From assembly GCA_021850865.1 (NCBI GenBank), contig JAJZKN010000005.1, positions 1 through 37,596 of the forward strand: 37,596 nt of DNA, read 5' to 3'. Shown one piece after another: positions 23,894 to 32,191 of this stretch (its first letter is position 1; every line of letters begins with the position of its first letter). This DNA comes from a bacterium (GTDB lineage Bacteria; Patescibacteriota; Saccharimonadia; Saccharimonadales; UBA4665). The translations under genes and the position numbers were made by a program. The notes under the pieces were generated by a model. It ran no database searches. It saw only the letters and a list, made by a program, of their open reading frames with translations, and was not told where the DNA came from.

Positions 23894-24784
23894 TTACTGC
23901 AGCAGCTGCCGCAAAAACTCCGTCAAGTCATCTTTTAAGTCTGGCTCAGCCAAAGCACATTCAATGTTAGCTTTAATGTAATCAAGCTTATTGCCGGCGT
24001 CAAAGTATTTGCCGTTTTTAATGTCGGAGGCGATGATTTGGTGTTTATCGGCCAGCATCAACTTTAAGGCGTCATTACTATATAATTCGGCGCCTTCGCT
24101 TAACTGGTCTTCGGCTTGGTGAAGATATTCAAAGATATCCGGCGTCAGAATAAAACCGCTGACCGTCGCCAAATCACTCGGTGCATTCAGCTGTCCAGGC
24201 TTCTCGATAATTTGCTTGACATCAATTACGCCCGGTTCGAGCTCGTTGCCGGCAGCGAAACCGTACTTGTCATAATCCTTTGGGCCGGCTGCGTGAATGA
24301 CACTCATTACCGGACAATTGTACCGCTCAAAGACCTCGATCATTTGCGCAAAGCGCGGCGGGTCGGCACTGATGAAATCGTCGCTCCAAGTATAGATGAA
24401 CGGTTCGTTGCCGATCAAATGCTCGGCGTTAATTAGCGGCGTGCCATTACCGTAAGGGCCCTTTTGCCGGACATAAACAAAATTAGCCATATGGGCAATG
24501 TTCTCGATCATTTGCAGCAAGGGCTTTTTCTTGTCGCCGCCGGCTTTAAGGTTGGTTACCAGATCCTCGCTTGGTTTGTCAAAATGATCCTCGATACTCC
24601 GCTTGTTCTGGTTGGTGACAATGACTATGTCTTCAACACCAACGCTTACCAGTTCTTCTACGACATATTGAATAATCGGTTTGTCGACCAGCGGCAGCAT
24701 TTCTTTCGGCATCGCTTTGGTCTGCGGTAAAAACCGGGTGCCGAATCCGGCGGCCGCGATTACGGCTTTGGTTATCTTAGTCAT
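23894..24784 (-). CDS. galU: UTP--glucose-1-phosphate uridylyltransferase
   Basis: GalU makes UDP-glucose from UTP and glucose-1-phosphate. The 296-residue protein starts MTKITKAVIAAAGFGTRFLPQTKAMPKEMLP, where GxGTRFLP...K is the nucleotide-binding signature, and has VDKPIIQYVVEE, the GNGTPL loop and a sugar-binding VIDVKQIIEKP region. I chose the ATG at 24784 over the GTG at 24802 because family members begin here and TAATAT lies 8 bases upstream. It would feed glycosyltransferases such as the GT2 encoded nearby. Confidence 0.95.
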   Translation of the reverse strand: MTKITKAVIAAAGFGTRFLPQTKAMPKEMLPLVDKPIIQYVVEELVSVGVEDIVIVTNQNKRSIEDHFDKPSEDLVTNLKAGGDKKKPLLQMIENIAHMANFVYVRQKGPYGNGTPLINAEHLIGNEPFIYTWSDDFISADPPRFAQMIEVFERYNCPVMSVIHAAGPKDYDKYGFAAGNELEPGVIDVKQIIEKPGQLNAPSDLATVSGFILTPDIFEYLHQAEDQLSEGAELYSNDALKLMLADKHQIIASDIKNGKYFDAGNKLDYIKANIECALAEPDLKDDLTEFLRQLLQ

Positions 24785-24792
24785 CCTTAAAG

Positions 24793-24798
24793 ATATTA
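24793..24798 (-). promoter_or_regulatory. -10 element close to the galU start
   Basis: Minus-strand TAATAT (24798-24793), preceded by TG one base away as in extended -10 promoters, ends 8 bases before the ATG at 24784. The divergent response regulator promoter (TATAAT 24872-24877) lies within 80 bases. Confidence 0.5.
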
Positions 24799-24871
24799 GC
24801 ACTATTGCTTGGTAAAACCGAAAAATATGAACCCTTAAAAACCAAGCGTATCAAGCTGACGCGGGAACAGC

Positions 24872-24877
24872 TATAAT
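24872..24877 (+). promoter_or_regulatory. -10 element of the two-component operon
   Basis: TATAAT at 24872-24877, 26 bases before the ATG at 24904, with AGGGG near the start codon. It probably drives the regulator-kinase pair and perhaps the redox genes beyond. Confidence 0.45.
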
Positions 24878-24903
24878 ATTAAAAAACGGATTAATAGGGG
24901 CTT

Positions 24904-25611
24904 ATGAGGATATTAGTCATTGAAGATGAAAAGCGTATCGCTGAAGCAATCAGGCGATCGTTAGAGACTGTAGGCTATATCATCGATACTAAGGCTAATT
25001 TTAACGAAGGATTTCATTCCGCACTAAACCCAGATTACGACCTTATTGTTCTCGACCGTATGCTACCTAACCATACTGACGGGCTGGAGATCGTTAAGTT
25101 GATTAGGGAGAGAAAAATCAGCACACCGGTGTTGCTGCTCAGTGCCCTGTCGGAGGTTGACGAAAGGGTCGAAGGACTACGGGCCGGCGCCGACGACTAT
25201 CTGCCCAAGCCGTTTTCCATTAAAGAACTGACTGCCAGAATCAAGGTTTTGCTTAGACGGCCAAAAACGCATCTGGGCAACCAATTGAGCGTCGGCGATT
25301 TACGCTTAGACAGCGAAAGCCGCGAAGCCGTCCGAGCCGGCAGGCGAATTAAACTATCACGGCGCGAATACAAACTGCTGAACTACTTGTTGCACAATCA
25401 AGACCGGATTATCTCTAAAGCCGAAATCATTAGTCACGCTTGGGACGCTGATTCGATTATTTTGCCCAATACCGTAGAAGTCTACATCGGCTATTTGCGC
25501 AAAAAAATCGACAAGGACTTCCCCGATAGGCCGGCGCTGATTCATACGGTTTTCGGTTTCGGTTATCGCATCGGCGAAGAAACGTCAACGACAGTCAAGG
25601 TAATAGACTAA
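24904..25611 (+). CDS. OmpR-family response regulator
   Basis: DNA-binding response regulator of 235 residues. The receiver domain (1-118) has the acidic pair E7-D8, phospho-acceptor D51 and K102 in LPKPF. The C-terminal winged helix (about 127-228) contains LSRREYKLLNYLLHN and the wing sequence HTVFGFGYRIG. The kinase gene begins at the base after its TAA, so the two form a pair. Confidence 0.96.
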   Translation: MRILVIEDEKRIAEAIRRSLETVGYIIDTKANFNEGFHSALNPDYDLIVLDRMLPNHTDGLEIVKLIRERKISTPVLLLSALSEVDERVEGLRAGADDYLPKPFSIKELTARIKVLLRRPKTHLGNQLSVGDLRLDSESREAVRAGRRIKLSRREYKLLNYLLHNQDRIISKAEIISHAWDADSIILPNTVEVYIGYLRKKIDKDFPDRPALIHTVFGFGYRIGEETSTTVKVID

Positions 25612-26634
25612 ATGTTTCGTTCGGCGCTGATCAAGTTGACGTTGTATTACGTCGGGTTGGCAATGTTATTAAGTCTGCTGTTCAGCGTGGTAATGTACCA
25701 TTTCGCCACCTATGAACTGCGCGAAGGGCTTAACCGCCAATATTCGGAGCTGGTCATTAAGCAAAAAGACAACGAGACTAACGGTATCTATAATGCCGGT
25801 GAATATAACAAACGGGCAAACCAACTGCTGGTAGACTTTGTCTATTTCAACTTAGTGGTGCTCGGACTGTCCGCCGGAGCAAGTTATGCTCTGGCTCGCC
25901 GTACGCTTAAACCAATACGGATTGCTCATCAAGCCCAATCCCGCTTTGCCTCGCTGGCTAGTCACGAGCTGAGGTCGCCGCTGGCCGCGATGCGCGCCGA
26001 CACCGAATCGATACTAATGATCAACCCTCAGCCGTCGCCGCCGGAACTGGTTAAAACTCTTAAATCTAATTTAGCGGATATAAAAAGAATTGAGCGATTA
26101 GCCAACCAATTATTACAACTAGCTCGACTGCAGTCGGCCCAAACAGTAAATTTTCAAGATTTTGATTTAATCCGTCTGATTCGGAGTAACATTACCCAAG
26201 CCCGACGTGCCGGCCAACGATTTAATATAAAGATATCTATGCATAGTCCGCCGCCGCAGCTAGTTATTAGCGCGGACAAATTTGGCCTGGATCTGTTAAT
26301 CTCGGCGCTGCTGGATAACGCCGTCAAATATAATAACCGGGGTGGCAAAGTCGATGTGACGGTTAAACTTCTTGGTTCCGCCCAGGCGATGCTAGAAATT
26401 TCCGATAACGGGCAGGGCATCGACACCAAAGACAGACCTTACGTATTTGAGCCCTTTTACCGTTCATCCGCCAAGAGTCGCACCGGCGGTAGCGGGGCTA
26501 ATGGCTATGGTTTAGGCTTGTCTCTGGTCAAGGAGATTGTTGACGCGCACCATGGGACAATTAAACTGGATAGCCAGCCGGGTAAAGGAACGACGGTTAG
26601 TGTTTATTTGCCGCGGAATAATCGGACAAGATAA
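25612..26634 (+). CDS. sensor histidine kinase
   Basis: A 340-residue membrane kinase. Two helices (about 10-33 and 74-96) enclose a short ~40-residue outer loop, too small for a folded ligand domain. The dimerisation box is SHELRSPLAAMR with phospho-acceptor H118; the ATPase domain has LLDNAVKYN (N box), ISDNGQGI (G1) and GYGLGLSLVKEIV (G2). It directly follows its regulator and precedes the FMN-binding/ApbE/NqrB-FNR genes by 39 bases, so it may govern them. The small outer loop suggests sensing in or near the membrane. Confidence 0.95.
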   Translation: MFRSALIKLTLYYVGLAMLLSLLFSVVMYHFATYELREGLNRQYSELVIKQKDNETNGIYNAGEYNKRANQLLVDFVYFNLVVLGLSAGASYALARRTLKPIRIAHQAQSRFASLASHELRSPLAAMRADTESILMINPQPSPPELVKTLKSNLADIKRIERLANQLLQLARLQSAQTVNFQDFDLIRLIRSNITQARRAGQRFNIKISMHSPPPQLVISADKFGLDLLISALLDNAVKYNNRGGKVDVTVKLLGSAQAMLEISDNGQGIDTKDRPYVFEPFYRSSAKSRTGGSGANGYGLGLSLVKEIVDAHHGTIKLDSQPGKGTTVSVYLPRNNRTR

Positions 26635-26673
26635 TCAGCATATCTACAGTTAAGCTTGGCAATATAGGCGCTT

Positions 26674-27198
26674 ATGAAGAAGTTTGTTATTGGCATTGCA
26701 GTTATTGGCATATATTTAATTTACAGCATAGGAATCAGGCACACGAACCCGATATTGCCGATTCCTTCATCACTGGCCAATGCTAAAACGAAAAGCTCCG
26801 GCAGCGGTTCGACTACTGCCGCCGCTACCTCGTCGTCTACCACATCCGGCAGCAGCAGTTCAGCTTCCGGAAGCTCGAGCGCTGCGAGCAGCCAGTCAAG
26901 CTCAAAGCCGTCCAGCGGCAAGTATAAGGACGGTACGTATACTGGCGCGACTGAAAACGCCTACTACGGCAACGTGCAAGTTTCGGTTGTCGTTTCCGGC
27001 GGCCGGATCAGCGACGTTAAGTTTTTACAATATCCTAACAGCCACTCAACTTCGGTCTACATTAACCAACAGGCAATGCCTTATTTGAAACAGGAGACAC
27101 TACAAGCTCAAAGCGCAAACGTACAATCAATTACCGGAGCTACTTTTACCTCATACGCTTTTATTCAATCACTCCACTCGGCGCTAGCTAAAGCATAA
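26674..27198 (+). CDS. exported FMN-binding domain protein
   Basis: A 174-residue electron carrier. A signal-anchor helix (4-20) is followed by a Ser-rich flexible linker (about 41-81) and an FMN_bind domain (84-173) of the NqrC/RnfG type. The motif ITGATFTS at 153-160 is the recognition site at which ApbE links FMN to Thr, here most likely Thr157. The protein should sit outside the membrane with a covalently attached flavin. The genes for its flavin transferase and for a membrane oxidoreductase follow at once. Confidence 0.88.
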   Translation: MKKFVIGIAVIGIYLIYSIGIRHTNPILPIPSSLANAKTKSSGSGSTTAAATSSSTTSGSSSSASGSSSAASSQSSSKPSSGKYKDGTYTGATENAYYGNVQVSVVVSGGRISDVKFLQYPNSHSTSVYINQQAMPYLKQETLQAQSANVQSITGATFTSYAFIQSLHSALAKA

Positions 27199-27203
27199 AA
27201 ATT

Positions 27204-27947
27204 ATGAAAAGGACCGAACTGATTATGGGCATGCCTGTCACGCTTGAGATAGCTCTGGTTAAGGAAGCCGATCCCTTTGACCAGGTATTTGCGTATTTTA
27301 AGGATGTCGATGAGCGATTCAGTCCGTATAAAAAAACCAGCGAACTTTCCTTGCTAAACGATGGGAAATTAAAGGAACCGGATTATTCGGCGGATATGCG
27401 TGAAGTCCTAGAGCTTTGCAGTGAAACCAAACGGATCAGCGGCGGCTTTTTTGATATCGTCAAAAGTAACGGCCGGCTTGACCCCTCGGGCCTGGTTAAG
27501 GGTTGGGCCATCAACCATGCCGCCAATTTATTAAGAAGTATGGGGTATGATAACTTTTGCCTCGAGGCTGGTGGGGATATTCAGACCTCTGGCCAAAACG
27601 AAGATGGCCATCCCTGGTCTATCGGCATCCGTAACCCTTTTAATATTGAGCAGATTGTCAAAGTGGTAGAACTGAGCGATCGCGCTATTGCCACCTCCGG
27701 AACATATATCCGCGGCGAGCATATCTATAATCCGCTGGCCGGATATGTCAGGCCGGCCGGAATTAAAAGTCTAAGTGTTATCGGGCTTAATATTTTCGAG
27801 GCCGACCGGTTTGCTACTGCGGCTTTTGCCATGGGTCCGGATGAAGGTTTGGCGTTTATCAGCGCATTACCGGAAATGCAAGCCTATTTAATCGGCGACG
27901 ACCAATCAGTAACCTTTACGAAAGGATTTGAGGCCTATGTGGCTTAG
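27204..27947 (+). CDS. apbE: FAD:protein FMN transferase ApbE
   Basis: ApbE cleaves FAD and attaches FMN to Thr in the target motif of flavoproteins. The 247-residue sequence has MGMPVTLEI at 9-17, ERFSPYKKTSELSLLN, DPSGLVKGWAIN, LEAGGDIQTSG and the metal-site region AIATSGTYIRG...HIYNPLAG. It lacks a signal peptide, unlike many exported ApbEs, so its export or site of action is uncertain. It lies five bases after the FMN-binding protein, its obvious substrate, and its end overlaps the start of the fused oxidoreductase gene. Confidence 0.94.
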   Translation: MKRTELIMGMPVTLEIALVKEADPFDQVFAYFKDVDERFSPYKKTSELSLLNDGKLKEPDYSADMREVLELCSETKRISGGFFDIVKSNGRLDPSGLVKGWAINHAANLLRSMGYDNFCLEAGGDIQTSGQNEDGHPWSIGIRNPFNIEQIVKVVELSDRAIATSGTYIRGEHIYNPLAGYVRPAGIKSLSVIGLNIFEADRFATAAFAMGPDEGLAFISALPEMQAYLIGDDQSVTFTKGFEAYVA

Positions 27948-29469
27948 ACTAATCGAACCGCTAGATAAAATAATTGATTCGATCACGATGTATCGTTTGT
28001 TGCTTTACTATCTGGGCGGTTTAGTCCTGGCGGCCGCTGGATTGTCGGCCGTCGGAGTTCTTCATTTCAGCGCCATATCCATTTTAATTTCGGCCATAGT
28101 TTTGGTTTTCGCCTGCTGGCTGATCAATAAAATTTTAGCTTCGATCTTTAATGCGCCAGTCAACCCCGAATCATCGATTCTAACCGGCTTGATTCTGGTT
28201 TTGATATTACCGCCGCAGCCTACCGGCTCCGGGCTGCTTTTTATGCTAGCGGCCTCCGGTCTGGCTATGGCTTCAAAGTATCTCCTGACTATTAAGCGCA
28301 AACATATTTTTAACCCGGCAGCGGTCGCCGTGGTACTGACCGCACTCGGTCCGAGGCAAAGCGCCAGTTGGTGGGTGGGTACGGCGTCGATGCTGCCGTT
28401 TGTAATTATTGGCGGTCTTTTACTGGTTAGGAAAATACGCCGCGGGCAAATGGTCAGTGTTTATCTGTTGGCAACGACGATTGTGACTGCGGTGTTTTCG
28501 ATCAGCGGCGGCCAGTTAATACCTAATATCAAAAACATGATTTTGACTTCATCCGTATTCTTTTTGGGATTTGTTATGTTAACCGAGCCGTATACTTCGC
28601 CGACTACCAGAACAAAACAGATCTGGTATGCGATTATTGTCGGAACGCTGTTGGCTCCTCAGTTTCATATCGGCAGCTATTATCCGGCGCCGGAAATGGC
28701 TCTGATCTTCGGGAATCTGTTTGCTTATCTGACTGGAGATAAAACCAAACTATATTTGAGTCTGTTCCGGAAATACAAAATAGCCGGTGATACTGCCGAA
28801 TTCTCCTTCGTCACTAACCAGAAATTTGACTACAAACCCGGCCAGTATATGGAATTTACCTTACCTCACGAGAAACCGGACTCCAGGGGGGTCAGGCGTT
28901 ACTTTACAATGTCCTCTTCACCGACTGAAGATCATTTAAAGCTGGGTGTTAAGTTTTACGAGCCGGGCAGCAGCTATAAGGCCGCTTTGCTGGATATTGA
29001 CCAGAACTCGACTTTTGTCGGAGCCCAGCTGGCCGGAGACTTTGTGCTGCCGGAGTCTGATCCGAATCAAAAGCTGTTATTTATTGCCGGCGGTATCGGC
29101 ATTACACCTTTCCGCAGCATGATCAAATACCTAATCGACAAGCATGAACGACGGGACATTATCCTGCTTTATTCGGTGCGCAGCAGTGATGATCTTGCTT
29201 ACAAGGAATTACTAGACCAGGCCGTTAAGGAAATCGGACTGAAGGTAGCCTATTTCATAACCTCCAGACAAGCGAAAGCTGTTGGCGTCAATGTTTTTCG
29301 CCAACAAATCAACCGCCGGGTATTAACCAAGCAAATTAGCGATTTAGATGAGCGCTTAATATACATTTCCGGCACTCATCCGATGGTCGAGTCAATGCAG
29401 GAACTACTTCACGAAATCGGCATAGCCCATGACCGGATCAAAATCGACTTTTTCCCGGGATATGCTTAG
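27937..29469 (+). CDS. RnfD/NqrB-like membrane domain fused to ferredoxin reductase module
   Basis: A 510-residue fusion. Residues about 20-275 hold some eight membrane helices with the RnfD/NqrB signatures SSILTGLILVLILPP, HIFNPAA and TEPYTSPTTR. From about 280 comes an FNR-like module: FAD-binding RRYFTMSSSP, NAD(P)-binding FIAGGIGITPFRSM, and a C-terminal YISGTHPMVESM and IDFFPGY. No 2Fe-2S ferredoxin motif is seen. The expected path is cytosolic NAD(P)H to FAD to membrane-bound flavin to the exported FMN protein. The ATG at 27937 (AAAGGA ten bases upstream) is preferred to TTG 27928. Whether it pumps ions is unknown. Confidence 0.88.
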   Translation: MWLRLIEPLDKIIDSITMYRLLLYYLGGLVLAAAGLSAVGVLHFSAISILISAIVLVFACWLINKILASIFNAPVNPESSILTGLILVLILPPQPTGSGLLFMLAASGLAMASKYLLTIKRKHIFNPAAVAVVLTALGPRQSASWWVGTASMLPFVIIGGLLLVRKIRRGQMVSVYLLATTIVTAVFSISGGQLIPNIKNMILTSSVFFLGFVMLTEPYTSPTTRTKQIWYAIIVGTLLAPQFHIGSYYPAPEMALIFGNLFAYLTGDKTKLYLSLFRKYKIAGDTAEFSFVTNQKFDYKPGQYMEFTLPHEKPDSRGVRRYFTMSSSPTEDHLKLGVKFYEPGSSYKAALLDIDQNSTFVGAQLAGDFVLPESDPNQKLLFIAGGIGITPFRSMIKYLIDKHERRDIILLYSVRSSDDLAYKELLDQAVKEIGLKVAYFITSRQAKAVGVNVFRQQINRRVLTKQISDLDERLIYISGTHPMVESMQELLHEIGIAHDRIKIDFFPGYA

Positions 29470-29579
29470 ATAAGTTTAAAAAATGCTAATATAGATACTG
29501 CCTAAGCTAAGATCAGGCAATAACTTCGGGCCTTTAAACAACTTGTCTTCAACGAAAGGATGCTAAGCTGGATCCATAT

Positions 29580-30392
29580 ATGAGCAGCAAAACGAAAACA
29601 CGGAAACACGAGCCCCAGGCCGCCGACCGGTCCGATTCGATAGATTTTTACGATGACGCCAACCACAATTACGAAGACTTTTGGCTAGGACGGGATTATG
29701 AACACCGTTCCGAGCTACTGGCGCTGAATAAGCTGCTCAAGAACAGGCATTACCATCTGGCAATGGATTACGGCGGCGGCTACGGGCGGATTTCACCGGT
29801 TATTCTCGAACACGCCGACAAGCTGATTCTGTCTGACCCTTCAACGAAACAACTTAATATCGCCAGACGGTTTCTGGACAAATACCCCAACGTCGATTAT
29901 TTGAAACTAAAGCAAAAAGAAGTCATACCCGTGGATGACGGCACATTGGATCTATTGGTAATGGTCCGCGTGTCGCATCATCTGGAAGATCCAAAAGGTA
30001 CGTTCGCGGCAATCGCCAGGTCATTAAAGCCCGACGGCGAGGCGATTATTGAGATCGCTAACGAAGCGCATTTTATTAATCGGCTTAGGTATTTGAAGCA
30101 GCTTAAGCCCGTGCCTAAACAGCCCATTCCCGTCGGTAGGATCGCCAACGGCATAGCGGACAACACGCCATTTTTTAATCATAATCCGCAAACCATCGAT
30201 AACCTGCTGGCCGGCGTTGGCCTCAAAACTATCGCCAAGCTGTCTGTCTCCAACCTCCGACACGAGTATCTTAAGCAGCATCTGGACGTTGAGCGGATGC
30301 TGGCAATGGAAAAATTCTTCCAAGGCAAATTATCCAGGTTGGATTTTGGGCCGAGTATTTTTTTTATGGTCAAGAAAACCGATTCCAAGTAG
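29580..30392 (+). CDS. class I SAM-dependent methyltransferase
   Basis: A 270-residue Rossmann-fold methyltransferase. Motif I is MDYGGGYGRISP (about 61-72), motif II ILSDPS, and the post-motif region LLVMVRVSHHLEDP with the H-H-L typical of the UbiE/Methyltransf_11 branch. No membrane segment is seen. The substrate is not apparent; the reducing-equivalent genes upstream would allow a quinone or small-molecule role, but 110 bases separate them. Confidence 0.85.
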   Translation: MSSKTKTRKHEPQAADRSDSIDFYDDANHNYEDFWLGRDYEHRSELLALNKLLKNRHYHLAMDYGGGYGRISPVILEHADKLILSDPSTKQLNIARRFLDKYPNVDYLKLKQKEVIPVDDGTLDLLVMVRVSHHLEDPKGTFAAIARSLKPDGEAIIEIANEAHFINRLRYLKQLKPVPKQPIPVGRIANGIADNTPFFNHNPQTIDNLLAGVGLKTIAKLSVSNLRHEYLKQHLDVERMLAMEKFFQGKLSRLDFGPSIFFMVKKTDSK

Positions 30393-30418
30393 CTTAAGGA
30401 ATAAGTGCTAAAAACGGG

Positions 30419-30424
30419 TATAAT
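30419..30424 (+). promoter_or_regulatory. -10 element of the phosphoesterase gene
   Basis: TATAAT at 30419-30424, about 35 bases before the ATG at 30460. Confidence 0.4.
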
Positions 30425-30459
30425 ATAAGTTAACTGTTAAAGCGAGTGTAATTTAAGCA

Positions 30460-31467
30460 ATGAAGATTTGGCGAAAAGTCTTAATCGGGTTAATCGGAGT
30501 CTTACTGGTAGGCGGCGCCACCTATTTCTTTTTCCGGCCGTATAATCACGCCAGCGATTCGGGTAACATATCCGGAATATCGGTTCCGAACAGTAATAGC
30601 GGTAAAAGCTCGGTCAGCTCTTCTTCCGGCGCTAACGGCAGCGTTAACCCGAATAAGATCCAGCCAGTAACGCATATTTTTATTATTATGGACGAAAATC
30701 AGCCGGCAAGTCTAATTACCGGCAACAGCCCCAATGATCCTTACTTATCCGGTCTAATTAAGCAATATTCGCTGGCTACCAACTATTTTGGCGTCACCCA
30801 CCCGAGTCTGCCCAATTATCTCGCCATCACCAGCGGCTCAACCGACAATACGACTACTGACTGTAACCCGCCGAGCGCCGGCTGTATAGTTAATGTTAAA
30901 AACATCGCTGACACAGTTCAAGCCAGCGGCCGGACTTGGAAGGAATACGCCGAGAGCATGCCATCCAATTGCTATGCGTATAATTACGGCAACTATGCCA
31001 CTAAGCATAACCCTTTCGTTTATTATGCGGATATTATTAATAACAAGGCCAGGTGCGCAGCGAATGTGGTGCCTTTTTCTCAGTTGCAGGGTAATCTAAG
31101 CTCGGTTAAAACTACGCCAGACTTTGCCTTTATTACACCCAATCTTTGCAATGATATGCACAACTGTTCGATTAATACCGGAGATTACTGGTTATCTCAG
31201 GTGGTGCCAATGATTTTGCACTCCCCGGCATTTACTACCCAGCGATCGTTACTGTTCATTACCTGGGACGAAGGAGATGCGACCAACAACAATGTCGCCA
31301 CGATCGTTGCCGGATCGGCGGCCAAACAGGGCTATACCTCCAATATGTTCTTCGATCACTACTCGATTCTTTCGACTATTGAAAGCCTTTGGAATTTGCC
31401 GCCGCTGACTCAGAATGACAAGTCGGCCACCCCGATGCTCGACTTTATAAAACCGACCGGCAATTAA
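30460..31467 (+). CDS. exported phosphoesterase (PLC/acid phosphatase family)
   Basis: A 335-residue enzyme of the phosphoesterase family that includes non-haemolytic phospholipase C and AcpA-type acid phosphatases. The N-terminal helix (7-25) is an anchor or uncleaved signal, 31-66 a Ser/Asn/Gly linker, and the catalytic domain follows with MDENQ at 77-81, HPSLPNYLAITSG at 114-126, FAFITPNLCNDMHN and FITWDEGD (metal ligands). Several cysteines are placed for disulfides, consistent with an outer location. DedA follows after 30 bases, so the pair may act on phospholipid or lipid phosphates. Confidence 0.87.
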   Translation: MKIWRKVLIGLIGVLLVGGATYFFFRPYNHASDSGNISGISVPNSNSGKSSVSSSSGANGSVNPNKIQPVTHIFIIMDENQPASLITGNSPNDPYLSGLIKQYSLATNYFGVTHPSLPNYLAITSGSTDNTTTDCNPPSAGCIVNVKNIADTVQASGRTWKEYAESMPSNCYAYNYGNYATKHNPFVYYADIINNKARCAANVVPFSQLQGNLSSVKTTPDFAFITPNLCNDMHNCSINTGDYWLSQVVPMILHSPAFTTQRSLLFITWDEGDATNNNVATIVAGSAAKQGYTSNMFFDHYSILSTIESLWNLPPLTQNDKSATPMLDFIKPTGN

Positions 31468-31497
31468 CAGCCTTTATACAACACATACAGTATTTAT

Positions 31498-32121
31498 ATG
31501 CATTCCCAAATACAGCACTTACCAAGCGCCCTGCAAGCAATTGCGCCGATTATCGACAATTATGGCTATCTGGCAGTGGCATTCATGCTGTTTATGGAAG
31601 ACTTCGGCCTGCCGATGCCCGGCGAAACCGTCTTGATTGGTGCGGCCTTTTACGCCGGCCTGGGTCAGCTGAATATATTTATGGTAATGCTCGTTGGCTT
31701 AGCGGCGGCTGTTACCGGTGATAACGTCGGCTTTGCCATTGGTAATTATGGCGGCCGGCCACTGGTAGAACGATTCGGTCGCTATGTGTTCCTTACTTCT
31801 GAGCGGATTGATAAGGCGGAAAAATTTTTTAACCGTCATGGCGGGAAAGTTGTAGCGGTAGCCCGGTTTATCGAAGGGCTGAGACAGCTTAACGGTATTA
31901 TTGCCGGAATCAGTGAAATGAAATGGCTAAAGTTCCTGCTGTTTAATGTTATTGGTGCGGCCATTTGGGTGGGCGCTTGGTCGTTGGCCGGTTATTACGG
32001 CGGCAGTCATGTTAATACGTTCCTCAAGATTGAAACGCTAATTACTATCTTAGCGATCGTGGCGTTTGTCGGCCGTATTATATATAAACGGCAACACAAG
32101 CGGAAAACTGTTAAAACATAG
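31498..32121 (+). CDS. DedA-family membrane protein
   Basis: A 207-residue DedA/SNARE-associated family protein. Family landmarks are FMEDFGLPMPGETVLIGAAF at about 33-52, NVGFAIGNYGGR, and FFNRHGGKVVAVARFIEGLRQLNGIIAG, where the re-entrant loop and the Arg/Glu residues are conserved. Members move or help recycle lipid carriers such as undecaprenyl phosphate and phospholipids. It follows the exported phosphoesterase closely. A TATACA at 31475-31480 might be its own -10. Confidence 0.92.
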   Translation: MHSQIQHLPSALQAIAPIIDNYGYLAVAFMLFMEDFGLPMPGETVLIGAAFYAGLGQLNIFMVMLVGLAAAVTGDNVGFAIGNYGGRPLVERFGRYVFLTSERIDKAEKFFNRHGGKVVAVARFIEGLRQLNGIIAGISEMKWLKFLLFNVIGAAIWVGAWSLAGYYGGSHVNTFLKIETLITILAIVAFVGRIIYKRQHKRKTVKT

Positions 32122-32162
32122 AACAGTGAATTAAGCTTTCGGTTCGACTAAAGTTCGCCGGT

Positions 32163-32168
32163 TATAAT
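32163..32168 (+). promoter_or_regulatory. -10 element before the small ORF
   Basis: TATAAT at 32163-32168, 23 bases ahead of the ATG at 32192. Confidence 0.4.
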
Positions 32169-32191
32169 TAAACTACGTAATCGAGCGTTTT

